64,000 nucleotides of DNA from assembly GCA_016617495.1 (NCBI GenBank), contig WYCU01000007.1, positions 62,001-126,000 on the forward strand, in the 5' to 3' direction. The position numbers and the translations under genes were made by a program. Shown here one piece after another: positions 36,299 through 45,302 of the stretch. The stretch is from Azonexaceae bacterium s22. GTDB taxonomy: Bacteria; Pseudomonadota; Gammaproteobacteria; Burkholderiales; Rhodocyclaceae. The notes beneath the pieces are model-generated. The model was not told where the DNA came from, did not search any database, and saw only the letters and a program-made list of their open reading frames with translations. How positions within the stretch are numbered: position 1 is the stretch's first letter; each line of letters starts with the position of its first letter.

Positions 36299-36900
36299 TT
36301 GCCTTACTCCTTCTCCTGACTGCCGCCGCCGGCGCCCATGCCGGCGCGCAGATTTACGAGCCGCTATCCGCAAGCGTGCAGGGCGCCTTGCACAAAGCTG
36401 TTTCCGATACCCGGCCGACCGTCAGCTCCTTCGCCACACCAATGGATGCGGTCGAGTGGCTGGCGGAGATGTCGCCCCGTCTGGAAAAACGCATACCCAA
36501 CCGGGACTACCGCCTTGATCTGCTGCGCAGTATTCATTATGAAGCAACGCGTGCCGGGCTGGACCCCCAGTTGGTTCTGGGCCTGATCCAGGTTGAATCA
36601 GGATTCCGCAAATACGCCGTGTCTTCGGCGGGCGCGCGTGGCTATATGCAAGTGATGCCGTTCTGGGTCAAGCTCATTGGCCGCACGGACGACAATCTTT
36701 TCGACCTGCGGACGAACCTGCGCTACGGCTGCACCATCCTGCGCCACTATCTGGATATTGAAAAGGGTGATCTCTACCGCGCGCTCGGCCGCTACAACGG
36801 CAGCTTGGGACGTCCGGAATATCCGAACATGGTGCGCGCGGCCTGGCACAACCAGTGGGCTTACGCCAAAGCCGTCAAACTCGCTCAGGCGCCCCGCTGA
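36286..36900 (+). CDS. Periplasmic lytic transglycosylase (SLT domain)
   Basis: 204 aa with a signal peptide ([16 protein letters not shown]) and a single SLT lysozyme-like domain. The catalytic Glu lies in [20 protein letters not shown], followed by GYMQVMPFW and [15 protein letters not shown]. It cleaves peptidoglycan to anhydromuropeptides. The GTG at 36286, 13 bases inside proS, is the likeliest start because it gives a complete signal peptide; no ATG lies between it and the domain. A dispersed element begins at its stop codon. Confidence 0.85.
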   Translation: MQRLIALLLLLTAAAGAHAGAQIYEPLSASVQGALHKAVSDTRPTVSSFATPMDAVEWLAEMSPRLEKRIPNRDYRLDLLRSIHYEATRAGLDPQLVLGLIQVESGFRKYAVSSAGARGYMQVMPFWVKLIGRTDDNLFDLRTNLRYGCTILRHYLDIEKGDLYRALGRYNGSLGRPEYPNMVRAAWHNQWAYAKAVKLAQAPR

Positions 36901-36936
36901 TTTTTGCCCATTTTTTGTGGTCGACCGCGACAATCG
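36901..36936 (+). repeat. Dispersed intergenic element, long form, between transglycosylase gene and ffh
   Basis: TTTTTGCCCATTTTTTGTG followed by GTCGACCGCGACAATCG (core 36920-36933). A partial second copy, GTCGACCGCG, starts at 36939. It lies between two convergent genes with no other terminator. Confidence 0.82.
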
Positions 36937-36951
36937 ACGTCGACCGCGCTT

Positions 36952-38307
36952 TCAGCGCATACCCGGCATCATGCCTTTCATGCCGCGCATCAGCTTTCCG
37001 ATACCGCCCTTGGAAAACTGCTTCATCATTTTCTGCGTTTGCTCGAACTGGTTGAGCAGGCGATTTACTTCCTGAACCTGCACCCCCGCCCCGGCGGCAA
37101 TCCGCCGTTTGCGGCTGGCCTTGATCAGCTCTGGCTTGGCGCGTTCGGCAGGCGTCATGGAATTGATGATGCCTTCCACACGTCCGACAATCTTGTTTTC
37201 AGCCCCCGCGGGCAACTGCCCGGCCATCTGGGCAAACTGTGCCGGCAACTTGTCCATCATGGAAGTCAGCCCGCCCATGTTGCGCATCTGGGCGATCTGC
37301 TCCTTGAAATCGTTCAGATCGAAACCCTTGCCCGCCTTGAGCTTCTTGGCAAATGCAACGGCTTTTTCCTCATCGAGTCCCTTGCGCGCCTCCTCGATCA
37401 GCGAGAGCACATCGCCCATGCCGAGAATGCGAGAGGCCATACGTTCCGGATGGAAGGCCTCCAGCCCGGAAAGTTTTTCGCCCACCCCGGCAAACTTGAT
37501 CGGCTTGCCGGTGATATGACGTACCGACAGGGCAGCACCGCCCCGTGCATCGCCATCCAGCTTGGTCAGCACCACGCCGGTCAGGGGCAAGGCCTCATTG
37601 AAGGCACGCGCGGTATTGACCGCATCCTGCCCCAGCATCGCATCGACCACAAACAAGGTTTCGATGGGCTTCAAGGTCGCGTGCAAGCGCTTGATTTCGT
37701 CCATCATCGCTTCGTCGATGGCCAAACGGCCGGCGGTATCGACCAGCAACACATCGTGGTAATGGCGTTTGGCCCAATCCAGCGCGGCCAAAGCGATTGT
37801 TTCTGGTTTATCCGTGCTCGAAGACGGGAAAAAGTCGATCCCCGCCTGCCCCGCAACCGACTTCAACTGCTCAATCGCCGCCGGACGATAAACGTCACAG
37901 GAAACCACCAGCACCTTCTTCTTGTGATTTTCCTTGAGGAACTTGCCCAGTTTGCCCACCGTCGTGGTTTTACCCGCGCCCTGCAAACCGGCCATCAATA
38001 CGATTGCCGGCGGCTGGGTATTGAAGCTGATGCCTTCGTGCGCATCGCCCATCAGGCGTGTCAGTTCCCGATGCACAACGCCGATCAGGGCCTGGCCGGG
38101 ACTCAGCGACCCGATGACCTCCTCGCCAACCGCCTTTTCCTTTACGGCAGCGATGAAATCCTTGACCACAGGCAAGGCCACATCGGCTTCCAGCAGCGCC
38201 ATACGCACTTCGCGCAACGCATCGGCGATGTTGGACTCGGTCAGTCGGGCTTCGCCCTTGAGCGTCTTCATGACGCGGGCAAGGCGTGTCGTCAGGTTGT
38301 CAAGCAT
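36952..38307 (-). CDS. ffh: Signal recognition particle protein Ffh
   Basis: GTPase that binds signal sequences and SRP RNA; 451 aa (E. coli 453). G domain with P-loop GLQGAGKTTT (about residues 105-114), DTAGR and TKLDGDARGG. The C-terminal M domain is Met-rich (GKLMRGMKGMMPGMR at the end). Divergent from the YpjD/CcsA-like gene, the usual context. Confidence 0.98.
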   Translation of the reverse strand: MLDNLTTRLARVMKTLKGEARLTESNIADALREVRMALLEADVALPVVKDFIAAVKEKAVGEEVIGSLSPGQALIGVVHRELTRLMGDAHEGISFNTQPPAIVLMAGLQGAGKTTTVGKLGKFLKENHKKKVLVVSCDVYRPAAIEQLKSVAGQAGIDFFPSSSTDKPETIALAALDWAKRHYHDVLLVDTAGRLAIDEAMMDEIKRLHATLKPIETLFVVDAMLGQDAVNTARAFNEALPLTGVVLTKLDGDARGGAALSVRHITGKPIKFAGVGEKLSGLEAFHPERMASRILGMGDVLSLIEEARKGLDEEKAVAFAKKLKAGKGFDLNDFKEQIAQMRNMGGLTSMMDKLPAQFAQMAGQLPAGAENKIVGRVEGIINSMTPAERAKPELIKASRKRRIAAGAGVQVQEVNRLLNQFEQTQKMMKQFSKGGIGKLMRGMKGMMPGMR

Positions 38308-38336
38308 GGTGAGAGGGCTTCAAGTAGAATTCGCGG

Positions 38337-39176
38337 ATGGCCGACATTGTAATTCAGCTTCTGCCGCATATTGCTGCCGCCCTGCTCTACGGGGCGCTTG
38401 GCTTCCATTTCTGGAACACCCGCTGGCGTGAACAAGAGCATCAGTCTGTTGCCTGCCCGATGCAGGCTTGGGAGCGCACCGCGATCGCCGCGACCCTGCT
38501 GATCCACGCTTATGCGCTCTACGGTGCGCTTTTCGTCAATGGCAGCATGCGCTTTTCCTTCAGTTTTGCACTGTCACTGATGATGTGGCTCGCCGTACTC
38601 ATCTATTGGCTGGAGAGTTTCATGGCGCGCATGGAGGGCATGCAACCGCTGGTACTGCCGCTTGCCGCCCTCTGCACCGCACTTCCGGTAATTTTCCCGA
38701 ACGTCCACCTCGTTGCGCACGCCACGGCAACCGGTTTCAAGCTCCATTTTCTTGCCGCAATGCTGGCCTACAGCCTGCTCACGCTCTCTGCCCTGCATGC
38801 AATTTTCATGGGTTTCACCGAGAACGCCCTGCATAAACGGCTCATGCGCCGCAGCCTCGCCAGCCTGCCGCCCCTGCTCGTCATGGAATCCTTGTTATTT
38901 CGCATGCTCCTGGTCGGCTTTGTCCTGCTGACGCTCACGGTCGGCAGCGGCGTGTTCTTTTCCGAAGCGCTGTTCGGTAAACCGATGACGCTCGACCACA
39001 AGACCCTGTTTGCGTTTGCATCCTGGGGCATTTTCGCGACACTTTTGATCGGACGCCACGCCTGGGGCTGGCGCGGCAAACGCGCACTCCGCTGGACACT
39101 GGCCGGCTTCGCGCTGCTGATCCTCGCCTACGTAGGCAGCCGCTTCGTTGCCGAAGTGATTCTGGGACGCGCCTGA
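38337..39176 (+). CDS. CcsA/YpjD-family inner-membrane protein
   Basis: 279 aa with eight hydrophobic helices, similar to the cytochrome c assembly CcsA/CcmC superfamily. The YpjD branch is suggested by LDHKTLFAFASWGIFATLLIG near residue 220 (shown here as its start, LDHKTLFAFASWG) and by its place beside ffh. In E. coli ypjD sits beside ffh and the corB-like yfjD, exactly as here. Role in haem handling or cytochrome maturation is inferred only. Confidence 0.87.
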   Translation: MADIVIQLLPHIAAALLYGALGFHFWNTRWREQEHQSVACPMQAWERTAIAATLLIHAYALYGALFVNGSMRFSFSFALSLMMWLAVLIYWLESFMARMEGMQPLVLPLAALCTALPVIFPNVHLVAHATATGFKLHFLAAMLAYSLLTLSALHAIFMGFTENALHKRLMRRSLASLPPLLVMESLLFRMLLVGFVLLTLTVGSGVFFSEALFGKPMTLDHKTLFAFASWGIFATLLIGRHAWGWRGKRALRWTLAGFALLILAYVGSRFVAEVILGRA

Positions 39177-39179
39177 CCG

Positions 39180-40451
39180 GTGGATCAAGTTCCGCTCTCA
39201 GCGCTGCTGATGACGCTTGTCGTCCTGCTGGCCGCTTCGGCATTCTTCTCGCTCAGCGAAACCGCGATGATGGCCTCCAACCGCTTCCGGTTGCGCCATC
39301 TTGCGCAGTCCGGGCATCGTGGCGCCCAACTTGCCCTGGATCTCCTCGGCCGAACCGACAAAATGTTGGGCGTCATATTGCTGGGCAACAATCTCATCAA
39401 TTCGGCATCGGCCACCCTGGTCAGCGTCATTGCGATAGAGTTGTTTGGCGAAGAAAAATGGGCGCTTGGCGCCGGCACCCTCGCCGTGACGTTCGCCATT
39501 CTCGTTTTCGCAGAAATCACCCCGAAAATTATTGGCGCAACGCATGCCGACCGACTGGCAATCGTTTTGGGCTACATCCTGACCCCGCTGCTCCGCCTGT
39601 TTTATCCGGCAGTCTGGTTTATCAACTTGTTTGCCAGCCTGCTACTGAAGCTTTTCCGCCTGTCGCCTACCCCCGACAACGAAACTCCGCAACTTTCGCC
39701 CGAAGAATTACGTAGTCTGGTTCTCGAATCCTCGCATCTGATTCCCCAAAAGCACCGTGCCATCCTCTCCGGCCTGTTTGAACTGAATCACATCACCGTC
39801 GAAGACGTAATGACCCCGCGCGGCGCCATCGAGATTCTCGATCTCGATCACCCTTGGGAAGATGTTTGCAAGCAGCTCGCAACCAGTCATCACAGCCGCC
39901 TTCCGGTTTGCCGCCAATCACTGGATCAATTGATTGGCGTACTCCCCGTGCGCCGCCTCCTCGGAGGCGCTCTCGAACAGGAATTTGACGAAGCCACCCT
40001 GCAATCCCATCTGCTTGCCCCTTATTACATTCCTGCGGGCACACCTGTATTCTCGCAATTGGCCTTCTTTCAGGAAAACCGTCAGCGCATCGGCTTTGTC
40101 GTTGATGAATATGGCGAAATCCAGGGGCTGCTGACGCTGGAAGACATCATCGAAGAATTCGTCGGCGAATTTACGACCTCACTTCCCGGCCTGGGCCACT
40201 CACTATCCTGGGATGCCCAGGGCACGGCAATCATCGAAGGCAGCCGCACTCTGAGAGAGATTAATCGCATGCTTGCGCTTGATCTCCCACTGGACGGCCC
40301 CAAGACTCTGAATGGCCTGATTCTGGAGCACCTTCAAGACATTCCGGAGGCGGGACTCAGTGTCAAACTTGGCGGGGTCGCGGTTGAAATCCTTCAGACT
40401 CAAGACCGCAGTGTCGTCACTGCGAGAATTTTCCGCCCTGGTAGCCAATAA
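39180..40451 (+). CDS. CNNM/CorB-type transporter with CBS pair
   Basis: 423 aa: N-terminal DUF21 membrane domain (residues 1-150, with three to four helices), two CBS modules (about 195-320; EDVMTPRGAIEILD marks the first) and a C-terminal CorC_HlyC domain. It matches YfjD/CorB proteins linked to magnesium or cobalt efflux and resistance. The GTG start lies three bases after the YpjD stop; the two genes are presumably cotranscribed. Confidence 0.9.
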   Translation: MDQVPLSALLMTLVVLLAASAFFSLSETAMMASNRFRLRHLAQSGHRGAQLALDLLGRTDKMLGVILLGNNLINSASATLVSVIAIELFGEEKWALGAGTLAVTFAILVFAEITPKIIGATHADRLAIVLGYILTPLLRLFYPAVWFINLFASLLLKLFRLSPTPDNETPQLSPEELRSLVLESSHLIPQKHRAILSGLFELNHITVEDVMTPRGAIEILDLDHPWEDVCKQLATSHHSRLPVCRQSLDQLIGVLPVRRLLGGALEQEFDEATLQSHLLAPYYIPAGTPVFSQLAFFQENRQRIGFVVDEYGEIQGLLTLEDIIEEFVGEFTTSLPGLGHSLSWDAQGTAIIEGSRTLREINRMLALDLPLDGPKTLNGLILEHLQDIPEAGLSVKLGGVAVEILQTQDRSVVTARIFRPGSQ

Positions 40452-40536
40452 GCACCGCTCCATCTGGCCGCTTCTTTACAAACCCCCGGGCACGTAGCAT
40501 CATCATTCCAATACAACCGGCATCCGCACACCATTT

Positions 40537-42252
40537 ATGTCCGCCCCAACAAAAACAACCCCACTTAGCGGCTTGGCCCGCGCACTGGTCCAAGCGGGAC
40601 GACTTAAGGAAGCCGAGGCCGAGCAATTACTATCGGATGCCCACAACGCAAAACGCCCACTGATTGAACAAATCGTCAACAGTCAGAAGATATCCTCTAT
40701 CGAACTGGCCCGATTCGTTGCCGACACCTTTGGTTATCCATTAATTGATCTCGCGTCTTTCGATGAGGGGCACATTCCCCAGAACGCCATTGACCGAAAA
40801 CTGATTGCCTCCCACGGAGTCATCCCGCTGAACAAAAGAGGAAATCGGCTTTCCGTTGCAATTGCGGATCCAACTAACCTTAGGGCGCTCGATGAAATCC
40901 GTTTCCAGACCGGCCTGGGCGTAGATCCCGTCATTGTTGACCAAACCAAGCTTGCGCCTTTGGTGGCGAAATATGCCGAGTCAGCAGAAGACACACTCAA
41001 AAACCTTGGGGACGACGAACTCAATCTTGAGTTACTGGATGAAGATAATCCCAACAAAGTCGATGAGCAAGCCGCACAAGAAATCGATGATGCCCCAGTC
41101 GTCCGCTTTATCCAGAAAATGCTTCTGGACGCCATCAACGACGGCGCATCGGATATCCATTTTGAGCCGTACGAAAAGTACTATCGCATCCGCTTCCGGG
41201 TAGATGGTGTACTACGTGAGGTTGCAACCCCCCCTTTGGCTATCAAGGAAAAAATCGCTTCCCGCATCAAGGTGATTTCACGCCTAAACATCGCTGAAAA
41301 GCGCGTCCCTCAGGATGGCCGAATGAAACTTGTGTTATCCAAAACACGGGCTATCGATTTCCGCGTAAGCACACTACCAACACTTCAGGGGGAGAAAATC
41401 GTTCTACGTATTCTTGACCCCACCTCAGCGACGCTTGGCATTGAAGCGTTAGGCTATGAGCCTGAACAAAAAACACTACTACTTGATGCAATTTCACGAC
41501 CTTATGGAATGGTTCTAGTCACTGGCCCGACCGGCTCTGGCAAAACTGTTTCGCTTTACACTTGCCTAAACATCCTGAACAAGGAAGGGGTTAACATTTC
41601 CACTGCCGAAGATCCAGCGGAAATCAACCTCCCTGGCATCAACCAAGTGAATGTCGATGACAAAGTTGGGCTGACTTTTGCTGCTGCTCTGAAATCATTT
41701 CTCCGCCAAGATCCGGACATCATCATGGTTGGCGAAATTCGCGACTTGGAAACGGCTGAAATCGCAATCAAAGCCGCGCAAACTGGCCACATGGTGATGT
41801 CCACACTACACACCAATGACGCCCCGGGCACGCTTACTCGTCTCATGAACATGGGCGTTCCAACCTTCAACATTGCATCCAGCGTTTTACTCATTACTGC
41901 CCAGCGGTTAGCGCGGCGTCTATGCACTTGCAAGATACCTATTGAAGTCCCACAAAAGGCACTACTAGATGCGGGCTTCTCGGAAGCCGAACTTGATGGA
42001 TCGTGGACGCTGTTTGGTCCGAGCGGCTGCGACCGCTGCAAAGGTTCGGGTTACAAAGGTCGGGTTGGGGTATACCAAGTTATGCCCGTATCCGAGGCAA
42101 TGCAGCGACTAATCATGAGTGGCGCAACAGAAATTGACCTCGCCGAGCAAGCCGCGAAGGAAGGGGTCAAGAACCTTAGAGAGTCTGGACTACTCAAGGT
42201 CAAACAGGGGTTGACCTCACTGGACGAAGTTTTGAGTACAACAAACGTATAA
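40537..42252 (+). CDS. pilB: Type IV pilus assembly ATPase PilB
   Basis: Hexameric ATPase that powers pilus extension; 571 aa. N-terminal MshE/GSPII-E domain (about 1-150), then the ATPase with Walker A GPTGSGKT (330-337), Asp box and Walker B near DPDIIMVGEIRD (about 391-402), His box near MSTLHTNDAPGTLTRL, and a short cysteine cluster (RLCTCKIP, CDRCKGSGYKG) for zinc. Start ATGTCCGCC has no strong Shine-Dalgarno. First gene of pilBCD. The stretch is visibly less GC-rich than its neighbours. Confidence 0.96.
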   Translation: MSAPTKTTPLSGLARALVQAGRLKEAEAEQLLSDAHNAKRPLIEQIVNSQKISSIELARFVADTFGYPLIDLASFDEGHIPQNAIDRKLIASHGVIPLNKRGNRLSVAIADPTNLRALDEIRFQTGLGVDPVIVDQTKLAPLVAKYAESAEDTLKNLGDDELNLELLDEDNPNKVDEQAAQEIDDAPVVRFIQKMLLDAINDGASDIHFEPYEKYYRIRFRVDGVLREVATPPLAIKEKIASRIKVISRLNIAEKRVPQDGRMKLVLSKTRAIDFRVSTLPTLQGEKIVLRILDPTSATLGIEALGYEPEQKTLLLDAISRPYGMVLVTGPTGSGKTVSLYTCLNILNKEGVNISTAEDPAEINLPGINQVNVDDKVGLTFAAALKSFLRQDPDIIMVGEIRDLETAEIAIKAAQTGHMVMSTLHTNDAPGTLTRLMNMGVPTFNIASSVLLITAQRLARRLCTCKIPIEVPQKALLDAGFSEAELDGSWTLFGPSGCDRCKGSGYKGRVGVYQVMPVSEAMQRLIMSGATEIDLAEQAAKEGVKNLRESGLLKVKQGLTSLDEVLSTTNV

Positions 42253-42267
42253 TGGGGAAAGACAACG

Positions 42268-43494
42268 ATGGCCACAACCGCAAGATCCAAGACACTAGTT
42301 GTCAAGGAGTACACATTCCTGTGGGAAGGTAAAAATCGCGACGGCAAAACCGTCCGCGGAGAAATGCGCGCCGCCAGTGAAGCCGTTGTTCAGACCACAC
42401 TCCGTCGCCAAGGCATCCTCAACGGCAGGGTAAAGAAATTACGTTTTAAAACTGGCGGCAAAGTCTCCGAAAAAGACATCGCGCTATTCACACGTCAACT
42501 CGCAACAATGATGAAATCTGGTGTGCCTTTGCTCCAGGCTTTTGACATCGTTGGCCGCGGCCACAGCAACCCGGCCGTTTCGAAGCTTCTGCTAGACATC
42601 AAGGGGGATGTCGAAACCGGGAGTTCGCTCTCTCAAGCATTCCGTAAGCACCCGCTCTACTTCGATGCGCTCTACTGCAACTTGGTTGGCGCGGGAGAGC
42701 AGGCTGGTATCCTTGATTCATTGCTTGACCGCTTGGCGACCTATAAAGAAAAAATCCTTGCCATCAAAAGCAAGATTAAGTCAGCACTTTTTTATCCCAT
42801 TGCAGTCATTGTGGTGGCATTTGTCATTACCGCTGTAATTATGATTTTCGTCATCCCGGCCTTCAAGGATGTTTTCAAAAGCTTTGGCGCCGACTTGCCC
42901 GCCCCAACTCTGATCGTGATTGGCATTTCCGACTTCTTTGTTTCCTATTGGTGGGCCATATTTGGGGTCATTTTTGGTGGCCTTTTCGCATTCTTTGAAG
43001 CGTGGAAGCGCTCAGAAAAAGTGCAGATGGGGATGGATCGCATGCTCCTGCGCCTTCCGCTATTTGGGGAAATAATCAGGAAAGCTGTCATCGCTAGATG
43101 GACACGAACTCTATCTACGATGTTTGCGGCAGGTGTCCCGCTAGTGGAATCTTTGGACTCCGTTGGCGGCGCTGCAGGAAACTACGTTTACAAAGTTGCC
43201 ACCAGACAGATTCAAAGCGAAGTCGCAACTGGCACCAGCCTAACCACATCCATGATTGCCTCAAACCTCTTTCCGAACATGGTGACGCAAATGGTTGCTA
43301 TCGGTGAAGAGTCGGGAGCCCTTGACTCTATGCTTAGTAAGGTTGCTGACTTTTTTGAGCAGGAGGTAGACGACTCTGTCGAAGCACTTTCCAGCTTGAT
43401 GGAGCCAATTATTATGGTCGTGCTAGGCACGCTGATTGGCGGGATGGTTATCGCCATGTACCTCCCGATCTTCAAGCTCGGCGCAGTAGTTTGA
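42268..43494 (+). CDS. pilC: Type IV pilus inner-membrane platform protein PilC
   Basis: 408 aa with the duplicated GspF/PilC domain: first copy about residues 75-200 (FTRQLATMMKSGVPLLQAFD), second about 280-400 (RTLSTMFAAGVPLVESLDSV). Three membrane helices near 175-200, 225-250 and 380-402. It anchors PilB and the pilin platform. Its TGA overlaps the pilD ATG by one base. Confidence 0.96.
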   Translation: MATTARSKTLVVKEYTFLWEGKNRDGKTVRGEMRAASEAVVQTTLRRQGILNGRVKKLRFKTGGKVSEKDIALFTRQLATMMKSGVPLLQAFDIVGRGHSNPAVSKLLLDIKGDVETGSSLSQAFRKHPLYFDALYCNLVGAGEQAGILDSLLDRLATYKEKILAIKSKIKSALFYPIAVIVVAFVITAVIMIFVIPAFKDVFKSFGADLPAPTLIVIGISDFFVSYWWAIFGVIFGGLFAFFEAWKRSEKVQMGMDRMLLRLPLFGEIIRKAVIARWTRTLSTMFAAGVPLVESLDSVGGAAGNYVYKVATRQIQSEVATGTSLTTSMIASNLFPNMVTQMVAIGEESGALDSMLSKVADFFEQEVDDSVEALSSLMEPIIMVVLGTLIGGMVIAMYLPIFKLGAVV

Positions 43495-44345
43495 TGCCTC
43501 AAGAAACAATTGTCAGCCTGACGATTTTCGCCGGGCTGATCGGGCTTTGTGTTGGTAGCTTTCTGAATGTAGTCATTCATCGGCTTCCCAAAATGCTGGA
43601 GGCCGACTGGTTACTACAATGTGCAGAACTTCGGGGCGAAACAGTAACAATGCCACCCGAAAAGCTCACACTCGCACGCCCCAGGTCGAGATGCCCAGCC
43701 TGCGGACATCAAATCCGTGCGATTGAAAACATACCGCTGTTTAGCTATCTATTTCTCAGAGGACGATGTGCGTCCTGCGCAGGGCCAATTTCATGGCGCT
43801 ATCCCATGACAGAGGCCGTAACCGGCATACTCTCTGCCTATGCTGTGTGGCACTTCGGCCCGAGTACCCAAGCAATCGCAGCCCTCCTGCTCATCTGGGC
43901 AATGCTTGCTCTGACGGGCATCGATCTCGACACACAATTGCTACCCGACACAATCACCTTGCCATTGCTCTGGCTTGGGCTGTTGTTCAACCTTTTCGGG
44001 ACCTTCACCGATCTCCACTCTGCAGTCATCGGCGCAATTCTTGGATACCTCTGCCTCTGGTCGGTGTTTTGGCTATTCAAACTTGCGACGGGAAAAGAAG
44101 GCATGGGCTACGGTGATTTTAAGCTTCTTGCCGCACTTGGTGCTTGGCTGGGCTGGCAAATGTTGCCGGCCATAGTTCTTTTTTCGTCTATCGTTGGCGC
44201 CACAGTCGGGATTGCTCTGATCCTCACAAGCAAACAGGGGCGGAACACACCCATTCCGTTTGGCCCCTACCTCTCTGCCGCCGGGCTAATCATCCTGTTT
44301 TTCGGCACACGGATTACGAGCGCCTATCTCGGCATCCTCTCTTGA
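43494..44345 (+). CDS. pilD: Prepilin leader peptidase/N-methyltransferase PilD
   Basis: Cleaves and methylates type IV prepilins; 283 aa, eight helices. The four-Cys zinc motif (CPACGHQI and CASCAGPI, about residues 68-100) and both catalytic aspartates (ALTGIDLDTQLLPD; GMGYGDFKLLAALG) are present. coaE and yacG-type genes, which often follow pilD in betaproteobacteria, are absent; fmdB follows instead. Confidence 0.96.
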   Translation: MPQETIVSLTIFAGLIGLCVGSFLNVVIHRLPKMLEADWLLQCAELRGETVTMPPEKLTLARPRSRCPACGHQIRAIENIPLFSYLFLRGRCASCAGPISWRYPMTEAVTGILSAYAVWHFGPSTQAIAALLLIWAMLALTGIDLDTQLLPDTITLPLLWLGLLFNLFGTFTDLHSAVIGAILGYLCLWSVFWLFKLATGKEGMGYGDFKLLAALGAWLGWQMLPAIVLFSSIVGATVGIALILTSKQGRNTPIPFGPYLSAAGLIILFFGTRITSAYLGILS

Positions 44346-44416
44346 ATTTCCAGGAAATTCCCCTAACTGAGCGGTAGCCGCTTATCGGTTATAATTCAAC
44401 GTTTTGGAGGACGCCC

Positions 44417-44671
44417 ATGCCCATTTATGAATATCGCTGTGAAGCCTGTGGTTTTCAAAAAGAGCATCTGCAAAAGATGAGCGATCCCGTTTTGACGGTT
44501 TGCCCGGAATGCGGAAAGGAAAGCTACGGCAAATTGTTGTCCGCTGCCGGATTCCAGCTGAAAGGTAGCGGTTGGTATGCAACCGACTTCAAGGGCAATA
44601 CGAGCAAGCCCGCATCGCCGCCACCTTGCCAAACCGGTGAAGGAAGCTGTTCGTCGTGCGTGGCCAACTGA
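44417..44671 (+). CDS. FmdB-family zinc ribbon protein
   Basis: 84 aa. N-terminal MPIYEYRCEACGF with CxxC (9 and 12) and a second pair CPECGKE, forming a zinc ribbon; a Ser/Pro/Cys tail ends SCSSCVAN. The family was named for a putative regulator of formamidase but its role is unknown. It stands before DUF502 and aspS, a conserved betaproteobacterial cluster, and overlaps DUF502 by 16 bases. Confidence 0.9.
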   Translation: MPIYEYRCEACGFQKEHLQKMSDPVLTVCPECGKESYGKLLSAAGFQLKGSGWYATDFKGNTSKPASPPPCQTGEGSCSSCVAN

Positions 44672-45285
44672 TCAAACGCTATTTCATTACGGGACTGCTG
44701 ATCTGGGTTCCGTTGGTCATCACCGTCTGGGTGCTGTCGGCAATCGTCAGCACCCTGGATCAGTCGTTGCGACTTCTGCCCACGGCCGTTCACCCGCAAA
44801 ATCTGTTTGGCTTCCCGATACCCGGCGCAGGCGCCGTATTGACGCTAGCCATGATCTTGTTGACCGGTCTGCTTGCAGCGAATTTCATTGGCCAGAAGCT
44901 GGTGATCTGGTGGGAACTCCTGCTCGCACGCATTCCTGTTGTCAATTCGGTGTACAACAGCGTCAAGCAGGTCTCCGACACGCTGTTCTCGCCTAACGGC
45001 AACGCATTTCGACAGGCCTTGCTGGTGCAATACCCGCGCCAAGGCAGTTGGACGATTGCCTTCCTGACGGGGCAACCCGGGGGCGACATCGTGAATCACC
45101 TGGATGGCGAATACGTCAGCGTATACGTCCCCACCACACCGAACCCGACTTCAGGATTTTTCCTGATGATGCCCGCCAAGGATGTCGTCGAACTCGAGAT
45201 GACGGTTGACGAGGCACTGAAGTACATCATTTCCATGGGCGTTGTTTCGCCCCCTCCCCACACTCGAGTCATCACTAATACCTGA
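44656..45285 (+). CDS. DUF502 inner-membrane protein
   Basis: 209 aa with two helices (about residues 8-32 and 55-80) and a soluble C-terminal domain typical of DUF502 ([20 protein letters not shown], about 95-114; [20 protein letters not shown] near 175-194). Function unknown. The GTG start lies inside the fmdB end; aspS follows after 17 bases. Confidence 0.88.
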   Translation: MRGQLIKRYFITGLLIWVPLVITVWVLSAIVSTLDQSLRLLPTAVHPQNLFGFPIPGAGAVLTLAMILLTGLLAANFIGQKLVIWWELLLARIPVVNSVYNSVKQVSDTLFSPNGNAFRQALLVQYPRQGSWTIAFLTGQPGGDIVNHLDGEYVSVYVPTTPNPTSGFFLMMPAKDVVELEMTVDEALKYIISMGVVSPPPHTRVITNT

Positions 45286-45302
45286 ATCAACCGGATAGTT
45301 TC

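Noticed and set aside
36939-36948. Second full copy of the dispersed word after 36936
   Set aside because: Only GTCGACCGCG matches; the ACAATC part is missing, so it is noted as partial only.
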